Assembly (NCBI RefSeq): GCF_003852315.1
Contig: NZ_CP027762.1
Location: forward strand, 787,501 to 851,500
DNA: 64,000 bases
Direction: 5' to 3'
Source of the DNA: Pseudomonas sp. LBUM920
Lineage (GTDB): Bacteria > Pseudomonadota > Gammaproteobacteria > Pseudomonadales > Pseudomonadaceae
Shown here: piece by piece, positions 55,196-62,920 of the stretch
Layout of the letters: every line of letters begins with the position of its first letter
How positions within the stretch are numbered: the stretch's first letter is position 1
Made by a program: the position numbers and the translations under genes
Notes under the pieces: model-generated
Database searches by the model: none
What the model saw: only the letters and a program-made list of their open reading frames with translations
What the model was told of the DNA's origin: nothing

Positions 55196-58084
55196 TCAGG
55201 CGGCCTTGGCCTCGCTTTCATCCGTTCCAGGGACTGTCTTCACCACATAGCAGCGTTGAGGTCCTAACCCGGGCAGGCGAATCAAGCTGTACGCCTTTCC
55301 ATCACTTCCCGGCTCGAGCACGCCCCGTTGCAGCAGCTCCTTGTTCACCGCACTGATATTCATGCCCTTGAAGATCTCGGCCCTCCAGGCTTCAGGCAGC
55401 ACGTAGTAGGTGTTGGTGGTGTGCAGGGCGTCGCCCATGCCGTGTTCCAGGGTCTTGCGAAAGCCCAACCGATCAATCGTGCGTGGGCCGTGCTCATCGA
55501 TCTTGGCGGCGGCAGATTCCCAGCGGGTAAAGCGGCTTTCTCCGAATCGCTCGATGACCTGGCGTAGTCGTGCCAGGATCGCATCGCCCTCGAAGTTACC
55601 GGCGCCGCCGCGTTCGGCCAGCCATGCATGCAGGCACACACGTGCGGCGGTCGTGGCCGTACCGTCCGGCCAGCCGGTGACGCCGAAGGCGGTGGCCAAC
55701 TCTCCGGCCGCTGCTGCGAGGCCAAAGCGAAGGGCGGCACGCTGGGCCTGGCCGCTGGCCGAGGCGGGCAGGTTTTGAGTGATGAACTGCTCCACCGTGC
55801 GGCGAACAATCACCGCCCATCTGAGCATTTCTCCAGGCGCACATAGTGCGTGCAGGAAGGCGGTGAGGGGCGTGCCGTAGTACTTGGCTACGCGAGCCTT
55901 GAGCGCATCGGAGAGGGCAGCAGCATCCTCAAAACCGTTCAACACATCGAACATGCCGAGACCTTTGCTCGCATCGGCTGGGACGGCGAGCATGCGCACC
56001 TCCATACCGGCTTTCAGCTCCTTGTTGGCATCTGCCATGTGCTGCGCCAACGTCTTCTCGCCGGTCGAGAGAAACAGCAAGCGCCACTCTTGCACCTGTC
56101 GGCCCGCTTGTCCCCGATCATTAGCCCGGGCCTTACCGGTGCCATTGCCGAGCATGTACACCGTCTCGCCAATAATGCGCGGGTCACACATGCCGATTTC
56201 ATCCAGCACCAGGAGGCCATCTGAGTGTGCGGCTGCGATGGACTCAAGGGCGTTATCGGTCGAGCGCCATGAACGCACCAGACGCGGCCCGCCATAAACC
56301 GACGCAGCGACTTGCAGGTGAGTGGTCTTGCCCCCGGAGCTATCGCCATACAGGTGGAAGCCACCCGACTCATGACCAAGCAGGTTCAGCAGAGGCCCTG
56401 CAAAGGCCACAGAGACGACAAACGCCAAGCGATGGTTACCAACGCACAGGGCGCCGATTTGCTGCTGCCACTGCTCCAGAGAGCCCGCCTCGCTGATCAG
56501 AGGCAGCTGGGCACCGGCCTCATAAAAATGCAGGTGCTCGGCGTGCGAGCCAATCTGTTGTTCGGGCAATAGAAACGCCTTGTCGTGCCAGCCCAAGCGC
56601 GTTACCAAGCGTGCGCGCTGGGCGCTGTCGAAGCCGCCGAGATAACTCTGCAGATCATTGCGTGCGTTACGCCCGGATCGACTTCCTGCAAGGCGCAAAC
56701 CCATATCAACCAGTGGACCAAGTACATCCTTGCCGAAGTCGCCGGTCATGGTTCGGGCTGGAATGTTCCAACGTTTTTTAGCGCCGTCTGGGTCATCGAA
56801 TTCGACCAACAAGCCCCAGTTGTGGCCTTTGTCGTCGCGAGTGCGAGCGATGATTTCGAGAGGCGAACACACGGGGCGCGCCTCACCATCATCGCCGGAG
56901 TAAAACACCCCCTCAGGCGTCAGGCGAAAGCCGCCCGGCAACAGGTCATTTTTTGATTTCGCAGGACGTTTGGCGGGCGCCTTGGCCTTCGGTTGTTGAG
57001 GTTCAGTTGGCTCAGCGGCACTGCCGAAAAACTCACGGCTGCCCACCAGCTCGGCGACGTGGCCAGCGGTCCAGCCTTTGGCTATCGCATCCGCTGCATC
57101 GTCGCCGTCTGCCCATTTTCCACCCTTAATGAGCGTGGGCTTTCCGCCTTTGCTGCTTGGCTTGAGCTTGAACACGTCGAGGGAGATTCGTTGTACCGAA
57201 GCGGCGCCCAGCTCAATCAACTTGAGCTCGATGGCGTCCATGCAGGTCTTGCCGCTGGCATCGTTATCGGGCCACAGCACCACCTCGCGCCCTTTGAGTG
57301 GCGTCAGGTCGGCCTTGTGCCAAGAGTTGGAGCCGTTCGGCCAGCACGTGGCTACATGGTCGGGCATCAGTTCAGCGGCGGCATCAGCAGCCTTCTCGCC
57401 TTCACACAGCACCACAGGCGCATCGGCCCGCTGTGCCAGCTCATCCAGGCGCAGCAGTGGCCGGGGCTCAGGCAGGCCTTGCCAGCGCCATTGGGTGGTT
57501 TGACCATCGGAGCGCTTGCACCAGGTCAACGGTGCAAAGACCTTTCGCGGTTTGCCGTCTTCGTCGGGGCCCAAGTCGAAGCGATACAGCGCCATTACCG
57601 GCTGGCCCTGAGGATCGCGATAGATCCACACCTTGGACGGAACACCGTGTTGCCGGTGCTTGGCAGGGCACTTGTTCATGGCCTCGACCGGGATCGGCTG
57701 TATTGCAATCCACTCCGGCGCTACAGGCTTGACCGGTGCGCTTTTGGCAGTCGCGGAGCCAGCGGAAACGCTGAGCAGATCCGCTAGCTTTTTACAGGCC
57801 TCAACGTCTGTGCTGCCCTCGATGTAGCGCACCAGGTCGATCAGGTCACCGCCCTTATCACCGGTGGCAAAATCCGCCCAAGTGCCTTTGCTCAAATTGA
57901 CCTTGAGTGAGCCCGCACGTTTGTCAGAGCGGGTAGGGTTTGGTGCGGTGTATTCCTTGCCGCCGTCGACGCGTTTGCCGTTTGGCAGCCAGTGAGCAAG
58001 CACACGGTCGATGTTCTTGAGAGCAGCGCTTTTTACGTCTGCAAAGCTGGGGTGTTTTGAGGTGTTGCCGGTGCGCTGAGTCAT
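55196..58084 (-). CDS. Toprim/DUF927 primase-helicase
   Basis: 962 aa. N-terminal part (to about 110) looks like the primase substrate domain with KVNLSKGTWADFATGDKGGDLIDL. Toprim follows: VVLCEGEKAADA (E228) and WPDNDAS (D273, D275). DUF927 from about residue 370 contains the Walker A YGDSSGGKTTH (about 578-588) and Walker B-like GLLVLDEIGM. This architecture is the phage and plasmid replication protein that does the job of P4 alpha: origin melting, helicase, priming. The likely binding sites are the two iteron clusters. Start overlaps the upstream stop by 4 nt. Confidence 0.88.
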   Translation of the reverse strand: MTQRTGNTSKHPSFADVKSAALKNIDRVLAHWLPNGKRVDGGKEYTAPNPTRSDKRAGSLKVNLSKGTWADFATGDKGGDLIDLVRYIEGSTDVEACKKLADLLSVSAGSATAKSAPVKPVAPEWIAIQPIPVEAMNKCPAKHRQHGVPSKVWIYRDPQGQPVMALYRFDLGPDEDGKPRKVFAPLTWCKRSDGQTTQWRWQGLPEPRPLLRLDELAQRADAPVVLCEGEKAADAAAELMPDHVATCWPNGSNSWHKADLTPLKGREVVLWPDNDASGKTCMDAIELKLIELGAASVQRISLDVFKLKPSSKGGKPTLIKGGKWADGDDAADAIAKGWTAGHVAELVGSREFFGSAAEPTEPQQPKAKAPAKRPAKSKNDLLPGGFRLTPEGVFYSGDDGEARPVCSPLEIIARTRDDKGHNWGLLVEFDDPDGAKKRWNIPARTMTGDFGKDVLGPLVDMGLRLAGSRSGRNARNDLQSYLGGFDSAQRARLVTRLGWHDKAFLLPEQQIGSHAEHLHFYEAGAQLPLISEAGSLEQWQQQIGALCVGNHRLAFVVSVAFAGPLLNLLGHESGGFHLYGDSSGGKTTHLQVAASVYGGPRLVRSWRSTDNALESIAAAHSDGLLVLDEIGMCDPRIIGETVYMLGNGTGKARANDRGQAGRQVQEWRLLFLSTGEKTLAQHMADANKELKAGMEVRMLAVPADASKGLGMFDVLNGFEDAAALSDALKARVAKYYGTPLTAFLHALCAPGEMLRWAVIVRRTVEQFITQNLPASASGQAQRAALRFGLAAAAGELATAFGVTGWPDGTATTAARVCLHAWLAERGGAGNFEGDAILARLRQVIERFGESRFTRWESAAAKIDEHGPRTIDRLGFRKTLEHGMGDALHTTNTYYVLPEAWRAEIFKGMNISAVNKELLQRGVLEPGSDGKAYSLIRLPGLGPQRCYVVKTVPGTDESEAKAA

Positions 58085-58353
58085 GGCGTTGTCCTCGTTG
58101 CATACAGCGCATCGTTGACGTCATCGATCAGCGCTTTTGCCATTTCGCCTAGGTAGAGAGCAGGCCAGCTGTACCGCTCGCCCTCGTTACTCATGGCTGC
58201 GTCGAGGGTCAGTTGATTGGCGTAGTACTGAAACAGCGATATGGCCTCAAGTGCGTCCTCGATTGGCACGCCTGCATTGACCCTAAACAGCTTTTGAGTA
58301 CCGCTGGCAACGCATGAGAATTCGGCACGCCCGAGAGTGTTAGCAGTGTTCAC
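58081..58353 (-). CDS. DUF3077-like small protein
   Basis: 90 aa. LFRVNAGVPIEDALEAISLF near residue 22 matches the DUF3077 pattern seen in many Pseudomonas small proteins; the C-terminal half has ALYLGEMAKALIDDVNDAL. Overlaps both neighbours by 4 nt (ATGA), so it belongs to the replication operon. Function unknown. Confidence 0.75.
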   Translation of the reverse strand: MNTANTLGRAEFSCVASGTQKLFRVNAGVPIEDALEAISLFQYYANQLTLDAAMSNEGERYSWPALYLGEMAKALIDDVNDALYATRTTP

Positions 58354-58634
58354 AGCGCACCGCCTTTCTGGCCCATTGGCACAGAGGTGGCATCACCGTA
58401 TAAGGTGAGTGTTTTGATCAAACCCAAGGTGCCGCGCACGTCCCAAATCACGGAAGACAGCACGCGGTTGGAGAGCGCGGGTTTGTCGCCGTCGAAGTGA
58501 TCTTCCAGCAGCATTAGAACTGAGTCGGCACGGTCGAGGGCGCAGGTGATGGCATCGATGGGAATACCGGCTTCGGCTTCCTGGCTGACGCAGAGCAGGT
58601 CCTCGGGCAGTGAAAAGCCTGGGAGCATGCTCAT
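58350..58634 (-). CDS. small island protein, unrecognised
   Basis: 94 aa from ATG 58634 (MSMLPGFSLPEDLLCVSQ), preceded by GGGGGTG. Acidic, helical, weakly like the DUF3077 neighbour (ALDRADSVLMLLEDHF) and so perhaps a paralogue. The frame is open much further upstream, to 59117, but that part lies over the structured leader and is not used. Confidence 0.7.
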   Translation of the reverse strand: MSMLPGFSLPEDLLCVSQEAEAGIPIDAITCALDRADSVLMLLEDHFDGDKPALSNRVLSSVIWDVRGTLGLIKTLTLYGDATSVPMGQKGGAL

Positions 58635-58789
58635 TGGGCACCCCCTGCGGTTTCCAGGGCGCGAGCCTTGGACATATGGGCGTTGTAACGGGAAAGGCGT
58701 GAAGCGAGGCTGGAGTTGGCGTGTAAAGCGGCGAGAGCCATTGCTCGATGAGCGGCGGCGCGAATTTTGGACGGATTGAGGGCGTGCAT
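58631..58789 (-). CDS. 52-aa leader-proximal peptide
   Basis: MHALNPSKIRAAAHRAMALA at the start, basic and Ala-rich, ending GGAQ. Its AAGGAG ribosome-binding site (8 nt before the ATG) is the best in the operon and is itself part of the sequence that the CI-like loop can pair with. Stop overlaps the next ATG by 4 nt (ATGA). First gene after the regulatory leader, the place of P4 kil/eta genes. Function unknown. Confidence 0.7.
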   Translation of the reverse strand: MHALNPSKIRAAAHRAMALAALHANSSLASRLSRYNAHMSKARALETAGGAQ

Positions 58790-58796
58790 GTGTGGA

Positions 58797-58993
58797 GCTC
58801 CTTCTTAAGTGAGAACTGCCACGGTTCGTCGCCAAACGAATTAGGGTGGCAGCTGTGCGCAGGTTGGCGAACCGGGTAAGAAGGAACCCGGCAGACCCGA
58901 AGGTCTCCCGCGCACAGCCGCCATAAAGCAGGAATGCGGGCACAAAAAAAGCGCCTGCAATCGTAATGGGGGCGCCTATGCGCCTTCTTAAAC
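58797..58993 (-). ncRNA. P4 CI-RNA-like immunity leader (seqA, seqB loop, seqC)
   Basis: Read on the minus strand. seqA TTTAAGAAGG (58983-58992); intrinsic terminator (58944-58976); hairpin CCGGGT-TCCTTCTT-ACCCGG (about 58873-58892) whose loop is complementary to seqA (8 nt, TAAGAAGG) and to seqC TTAAGAAGGAG (58798-58808, 9 nt), the latter being the ribosome-binding region of the next gene. A second hairpin with a TTCG loop (AGACC/GGTCT) stands before it. In P4, CI RNA uses the same three-site pairing to end transcription early and keep the prophage silent. Confidence 0.78.
58944..58976 (-). terminator. attenuator/terminator inside the leader
   Basis: Minus-strand stem GGCGC...GCGCC (58971-58975 with 58951-58955, loop about 15 nt) followed by seven T. 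It lies between seqA and seqB, as the P4 early terminator does. Confidence 0.75.
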
Positions 58994-59036
58994 TCGGGTC
59001 GCCAAACCCGGTCGCTGAATTTGCAGCGACGGCCAG

Positions 59037-59065
59037 AGAGTAACGTCCATTTTTTGAAAGTGCAA
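59037..59065 (-). promoter_or_regulatory. candidate early promoter of the island operon
   Basis: Minus-strand TTGCAC, 17-nt spacer, TACTCT, about 45 nt before seqA. Match to the sigma-70 consensus is only moderate; chosen for the exact spacing and place. Confidence 0.4.
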
Positions 59066-59164
59066 CCGTGCAGATCACTTGCGGATTTTTTCGACGCGGC
59101 ATAAATTGATCAGGCATGTAGATTTACCTCAACGCCTCCGGTTGCCGCCGGGGGCGTTTTCGTT

Positions 59165-59470
59165 TCAGGCATGTAGGTCCCAGCGTAGGGAGACAAAGGG
59201 CAACAGGTCGCTTTCAAGGCACGCGCGCGCATCCTCATAGGCATCGATTTGTTGGCCTTCGTCGACGATGATTGCTTGAGGGGCTTGGCAGGGAACTGAC
59301 AATGCGCACCAGATGCCATCTCTCCATCGCATCACCATGACGTCCCGGTTAAGGCGTTTTTGCTCCGTGCGGTAACGTTCAAAACGCTGCATACCGCGTG
59401 ATGAGAAACCCACTTTTCTGAGTACAGAAAAGGGCTGCAGGATTGCCCAGTTGGCGGCTCGATTTTTCAT
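59165..59470 (-). CDS. hypothetical protein of the island
   Basis: 101 aa from ATG 59470 (MKNRAANWAILQPF), which overlaps the alpA stop by 4 nt. Basic N-terminal half (RFERYRTEQKRLNRD), then IWCALSVPCQAPQAIIVDE. Not recognised. Coupled to alpA, so perhaps a regulatory or replication accessory. Confidence 0.7.
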   Translation of the reverse strand: MKNRAANWAILQPFSVLRKVGFSSRGMQRFERYRTEQKRLNRDVMVMRWRDGIWCALSVPCQAPQAIIVDEGQQIDAYEDARACLESDLLPFVSLRWDLHA

Positions 59471-59721
59471 GCTGCCACCTGATCGCGGGCAGCGATGCGT
59501 GCACGTGTCCATGCCTGGACTTCCCCCAATACCCACGCAACCGGAGCGCTTCGGGCATTGCTGTTACTCAGCTTTACCGGCAACGGGAATCCGCTTTCAG
59601 GTTGACGCATCAGCTTGTAGATAGTCGGGCGTGCGAGCCCTACGATTGAAATGACCTCGGGCATGCGGATGAGGGTCATTGAGGGATCATGCGAGGGAAT
59701 TGCTTTTAAAACGGTAGTCAT
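59467..59721 (-). CDS. alpA: AlpA-family regulator/excisionase
   Basis: 84 aa. RMPEVISIVGLARPTIYKLM (about 19-38) is the AlpA helix-turn-helix, followed by a wing and the W-V-L-G-E-V-Q-A-W end. AlpA proteins act as excision factors or activators of integrase and early genes in P4-like elements. Upstream of the leader and downstream of the 314-aa gene, same strand. Confidence 0.9.
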   Translation of the reverse strand: MTTVLKAIPSHDPSMTLIRMPEVISIVGLARPTIYKLMRQPESGFPLPVKLSNSNARSAPVAWVLGEVQAWTRARIAARDQVAA

Positions 59722-59802
59722 AGCGAGCTAACCCTTTGTTAATTGAGACAACGGGTCATACGCTACGCCGGGGAGGGAGAGTGGACTGTGTCCGCTCCCT
59801 TG

Positions 59803-60747
59803 TTATTTCAGAGGTCTGAGGCCCAGGGCGGTCAAATGCTCTCGAATGGTTTTTTTTATGCCGAAGCCTTCCCGTTTGGAAAGAATATTGGTCAGTTCAG
59901 CATCGGTCAGACTTCGCATTTCAATTTTCCGGCCGTTAATGATTTGCTCAGCAGCCGCCTTGATTTTTGCTCGTCTATCCATTGTGTCGGTCTGTATTTT
60001 TGAGCTGGGATCTCGGTTCCCCTTACCGGCTTCCTGACCTCGTCTTGTCGCCTTTGTTGAAAAGGCGTCGTCGAGAATTCGATGCATCAGGTTTGATGTG
60101 TTGAAGCCTTTTTTAAACACATCCATCCGCTCCACCTGGCGATAAAGGCTCGCCATCAACAGAGCCTGATTCGCTTCGCTTAGTAACGTCGCGAATTCTT
60201 CTCGTGCCCTGATTTCGTTCCCGCTGCTGCGGTCCCGCTCTTTTTCGATCAGGGCAAGGTACTGGCGGGGTGAGTCATGTTTCAGCTGCTCTATCAGGTC
60301 TGCATCAATGTCGTAAGTGGTGAGCTCAAGTTCGAACAGCCAATTTGCAAGCGTCTCCACAGCCTGCATTCCCATTACTAGGGCAAAGGTAGCCGCAAGC
60401 TGTGAGTCTGCTGCGGAATGACTCACCCCAAGAAACTGTCGAATGACACTGGGCAATGAGCCTGCCTCTGCATAACTGGCATGCTCGCTAATTGCATCGC
60501 GAAGTCGATAAAGGGTTCTTGTTACCGACTCTGCGCACGGAGCGTAGGAGCCGTCCTCAAGCCAGAATGATGTAGCGGTGTTGATCAGATCGAAGGCATC
60601 TTTGAAGTGTTCGTTGAACTGCGGAAACAGCGCAAGACTGCGAACGGCTGCCTCGACATCGTCCTGATCCCAGACCAGGCACGTTACGTCGAAACCTGCG
60701 ATTTCGAGCTCGAGTTCTTCTGCCTCGATGCCCCGCTCAAAGTCCAT
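59803..60747 (-). CDS. hypothetical protein of the island
   Basis: 314 aa, ATG after GGGGAGATCTAA. Acidic N-terminal half, a helical middle, and a C-terminal part with a run of polar/basic residues (TKATRRGQEAGKGNRDPSS) before a short helical end that looks like a DNA-binding or partner-binding module (SKREGFGIKKTIREHLTALG). Not recognised. It lies next to the right iteron cluster, so a role in replication or copy control is possible. Confidence 0.7.
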   Translation of the reverse strand: MDFERGIEAEELELEIAGFDVTCLVWDQDDVEAAVRSLALFPQFNEHFKDAFDLINTATSFWLEDGSYAPCAESVTRTLYRLRDAISEHASYAEAGSLPSVIRQFLGVSHSAADSQLAATFALVMGMQAVETLANWLFELELTTYDIDADLIEQLKHDSPRQYLALIEKERDRSSGNEIRAREEFATLLSEANQALLMASLYRQVERMDVFKKGFNTSNLMHRILDDAFSTKATRRGQEAGKGNRDPSSKIQTDTMDRRAKIKAAAEQIINGRKIEMRSLTDAELTNILSKREGFGIKKTIREHLTALGLRPLK

Positions 60748-60841
60748 TTAGATCTCCCCGCCGCCCCGAAGCCGATAGGCTGTTACAGCGATTTGCAGGT
60801 GGAGGCGCCAATGCCAGCAGGGTTGAGGGCGTGGCTTTTCT

Positions 60842-60963
60842 GTAACACGACTGCTCGATGTAACACGTGGCGCTCAGGAGCTTTGCTGCGCGTGTAACGC
60901 TAAATATATTCAATAAATACAATGAGTTATTGGTGGGCGTAACACGCGTAACACCCGTAACAC
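60842..60963 (-). repeat. right six-iteron cluster (origin/crr-like)
   Basis: Minus-strand GTGTTAC (fourth copy GCGTTAC) at 60963, 60954, 60945, 60900, 60866 and 60848 (first base of each), offsets 0, 9, 18, 63, 97, 115. The segment between the third and fourth is AT-rich. Spacing is identical to the left cluster while the spacer sequences differ. Gene-free gap between the 314-aa gene and the integrase gene. Confidence 0.82.
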
Positions 60964-60993
60964 GATTTTTGAGGGGGTGTAGGGTTAACGCCT

Positions 60994-62235
60994 TCACACG
61001 GCCTTCCCAAACTGACCTTGCACTACATTTCCTGCCTCTAGGGAATCAAGATGGTCGGCGTACCATTGCATCATCTGCGTACGCTGCTCAAGGTACTGAG
61101 CCTTGTTGTAAATCCCTCGAACACCTTGTGCCTTGTGGCTGAGTTGGGCCTCGATGTGGTCTGCGGGATAGCCATGCTCGTTGAGGATTGTGCTGGCGAT
61201 GTGGCGGAAGCCGTGACCTGTCTGGCGGCCTTCGTAACCAAGGCGCCGGAGTGCCATTAGGAACACGGTATCGCTGCGGGGTTTAGTGCGGTCGCTTCTA
61301 CCTGGAAACAGGAGTGGGTAAGCGCCGGTGAGTTGCCGAAGCTTCAATAGGGCTTCGACTGCTTGAGTGCATAGTGGTACCAGGTGCTCACGACCTTTCT
61401 TACGACCCTTGCGCTCGACTGGAACGGTCCACAGCCTCTTGTCGAAATCGAACTCTACCCAGTGTGCTTCTCGGAGTTCGCTGGGGCGTACAGCCATCAG
61501 GGTCAACAGCCTTAGGCCAAGCTGCACATCTTTGGCGTGGGGATAGGAGCGTATCGCTCGGAGTAACCCTGGAAGTTCATCAGGGGAGACGTGGGCGTAG
61601 TTCTCTGCCTTTCCCGAGGACAGAAATTTATGCACACCCTCCAATGGATTGTTGACTGCTCTGCCGGTCACTCGAGCTAGATCATAGATATCTTTGCAGT
61701 AAGCCCTCACACGGCTCATCTGTTCCAGAATCCCCTGACGCTCAAGCCCTCTCAATAGCTCCATCCACTCCATCGACATGATTGAGGTGTAGGGGCGTTT
61801 ACCAAGCGAGGGGAATACATGGCGTTCAAGTGCGCCAAGTATCCTTTTAGCCGTTCCAGCATCCCAGCCGCTAAGGCGAGACGTGTGCCACTCCCTTGCC
61901 AATGCTTCAAAGGTGTCGTTGGCCGCATCGATCTCGGCGGCTTGGCGAGCTTTCTTGGAGGTGATCGGGTTCTTACCTTCCGATGCGTCGGAGCGTAGAT
62001 CAGCCGCTTTCTGTCGAGCGAAAGCGCCACCCACTTCCGGGTAGCCGCCAAGACCAAGCCATGACCATTTGCCGTCCGGCTTCTTGTAGCGTAATTCCCA
62101 GGACTTTTGGCCGTTTGGCTTGACCCTGAAATACAGCCCTGGGCTGTCTAGTTCGCGGTATGCTCCCGCCTCAGGCTCCAGGCTGGAAAGTGTCGTGTCA
62201 GCGAGAGGGCGTCGCTTGATATCTGTGCGCTTCAT
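60994..62235 (-). CDS. int: tyrosine recombinase integrase, P4 type
   Basis: 413 aa. N-terminal DUF4102 arm-binding domain (YRELDSPGLYFRVKPNGQKS about residue 27-46), core-binding domain, then the catalytic domain with R in MAVRPSELREAHW, H-x-x-R in HGFRHIAS, H/K in LSHKAQG and the nucleophile Y in YNKAQYLEQR. All catalytic residues are present, so it should be active. Its start lies 167 bp from the 3' end of tRNA-Met, as in P4 and other tRNA islands. Confidence 0.95.
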   Translation of the reverse strand: MKRTDIKRRPLADTTLSSLEPEAGAYRELDSPGLYFRVKPNGQKSWELRYKKPDGKWSWLGLGGYPEVGGAFARQKAADLRSDASEGKNPITSKKARQAAEIDAANDTFEALAREWHTSRLSGWDAGTAKRILGALERHVFPSLGKRPYTSIMSMEWMELLRGLERQGILEQMSRVRAYCKDIYDLARVTGRAVNNPLEGVHKFLSSGKAENYAHVSPDELPGLLRAIRSYPHAKDVQLGLRLLTLMAVRPSELREAHWVEFDFDKRLWTVPVERKGRKKGREHLVPLCTQAVEALLKLRQLTGAYPLLFPGRSDRTKPRSDTVFLMALRRLGYEGRQTGHGFRHIASTILNEHGYPADHIEAQLSHKAQGVRGIYNKAQYLEQRTQMMQWYADHLDSLEAGNVVQGQFGKAV

Positions 62236-62267
62236 CCTTGTATGCCTTCAGTTCAATTACTTATTAA

Positions 62268-62287
62268 GCATACACGTGGGCATACAC
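62268..62287. repeat. right integrase arm-site candidate
   Basis: GCATACACGTGGGCATACAC, one base different from the repeat at 45267-45286. Lies upstream of int, close to its promoter, so it may also regulate it. Confidence 0.6.
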
Positions 62288-62326
62288 GGAGGGGAAGGAT
62301 AGGGATAGATAGAGATGGACAGCCAG

Positions 62327-62358
62327 AAACAAGAAAGCCCGCACTAGGCGGGCTTCTT
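62327..62358 (-). terminator. island-supplied terminator for tRNA-Met
   Basis: Minus-strand stem AAGCCCGC/GCGGGCTT with a 5-nt loop, then TCTTGTTT. It lies about 45 nt after the tRNA 3' end and replaces the original terminator, which the insertion moved to 45151-45184. Confidence 0.8.
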
Positions 62359-62396
62359 GAGGTGATTCATAGACTGCTGTAGACATCTATGGATCG

Positions 62397-62425
62397 GTAC
62401 TTGGTGGCTACACAGGGACTTGAAC
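62397..62425. repeat. right attachment site (tRNA-Met 3' end)
   Basis: GTACTTGGTGGCTACACAGG followed by GACTTGAAC covers the CCA end, acceptor strand and T-arm of tRNA-Met and 5 bp beyond. The left copy is at 45186-45213. Confidence 0.82.
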
Positions 62426-62478
62426 CCCGGACCCCAGCATTATGAATGCTATGCTCTAACCAACTGAGCTATGTAGCC
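62402..62478 (-). tRNA. tRNA-Met (anticodon CAT), elongator
   Basis: 77 nt including encoded CCA. Acceptor stem GGCTACA/TGTAGCC, D arm AGCTCAGTTGGTTAGAGC, anticodon loop TTCATAA, T arm with GGTTCAAGTCC. The acceptor sequence and TTCATAA loop match elongator, not initiator, tRNA-Met. It is intact despite the island insertion at its 3' end. Confidence 0.96.
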
Positions 62479-62920
62479 AAGTGGCGCGCATTATTCGCGT
62501 AGAACGGGAATGCGTCAAGCACTTTTATCGAAATTTTTTCTACGCTTTCAATTGTTTAACCGGAATCGCCAGCTCTGGCGACGAGTGGCTTGTCATTCGT
62601 CCGCCTGTCGGGCCGCGTGGGGGCGCGGGCTTTCAATTGAGCGACCCTTCACGGTCGTGGTGATTTTCTGCAGATGCCATCCGGCGTCGATCGTGGCGTT
62701 GCAAGAGCGTGCCGCAGTCGAGAACGGTAGCGCAAGCGCTGAGCATCAGGTGGGAAAGGTAGGGCTGGACGTCTTCGCCGCTGAGGTTGTTATCGGCGCT
62801 GAGGCAGTCGGTAGGGGATGGGGTGTTCGGGCGGTTGGCGATCGCGTCGCGGTGAACGAAAGAAGCAAAATTCGGTTGGGCAGATATCCCTGCCGCCCAA
62901 CAATTACCCTCTAGAGGGCC
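62479..62920. other. region between tRNA-Met and rspL, possible gene relic
   Basis: No gene with a start codon. On the minus strand, the frame of rspL stays open after its TAA for about 95 codons and ends at about 62637 (...REGSLN). It is codon-biased but has no ATG, GTG or TTG in its first half, so it may be a decayed gene rather than an expressed one. Plus-strand frames here look like its shadow. Confidence 0.4.

Larger units (their letters stand above)
45186..62425. mobile_element. 17.2-kb genomic island in tRNA-Met, P4-like satellite with defence cargo
   Basis: Bounded by imperfect direct repeats (45186-45213 and 62397-62425), the right one being the 3' end of the tRNA-Met gene. Integrase gene adjoins the tRNA. 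Backbone genes on the minus strand: integrase, unknown 314-aa protein, AlpA, 101-aa protein, a P4 CI-like leader, three small genes, DUF927 primase-helicase, coiled-coil protein. Iteron clusters near both ends. Cargo on the plus strand: retron and nuclease-helicase pair, both AT-rich. No capsid or terminase gene, as expected of a satellite that relies on a helper. The core around it is GC-rich. Confidence 0.88.

Noticed and set aside
58635..59117. N-terminal extension of the 94-aa island protein to ATG 59117
   Set aside because: The extension runs through the structured leader (terminator, CI-like hairpin) and the 52-aa gene; composition is low-complexity.
45186..62425. CRISPR array or spacer-like repeats in the island
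   Set aside because: The repeats are few, short and not regularly spaced with unique spacers of equal length.
62510..62914. 134-codon plus-strand frame after tRNA-Met
   Set aside because: Arg/Ala-rich shadow of a minus-strand open frame; no family.
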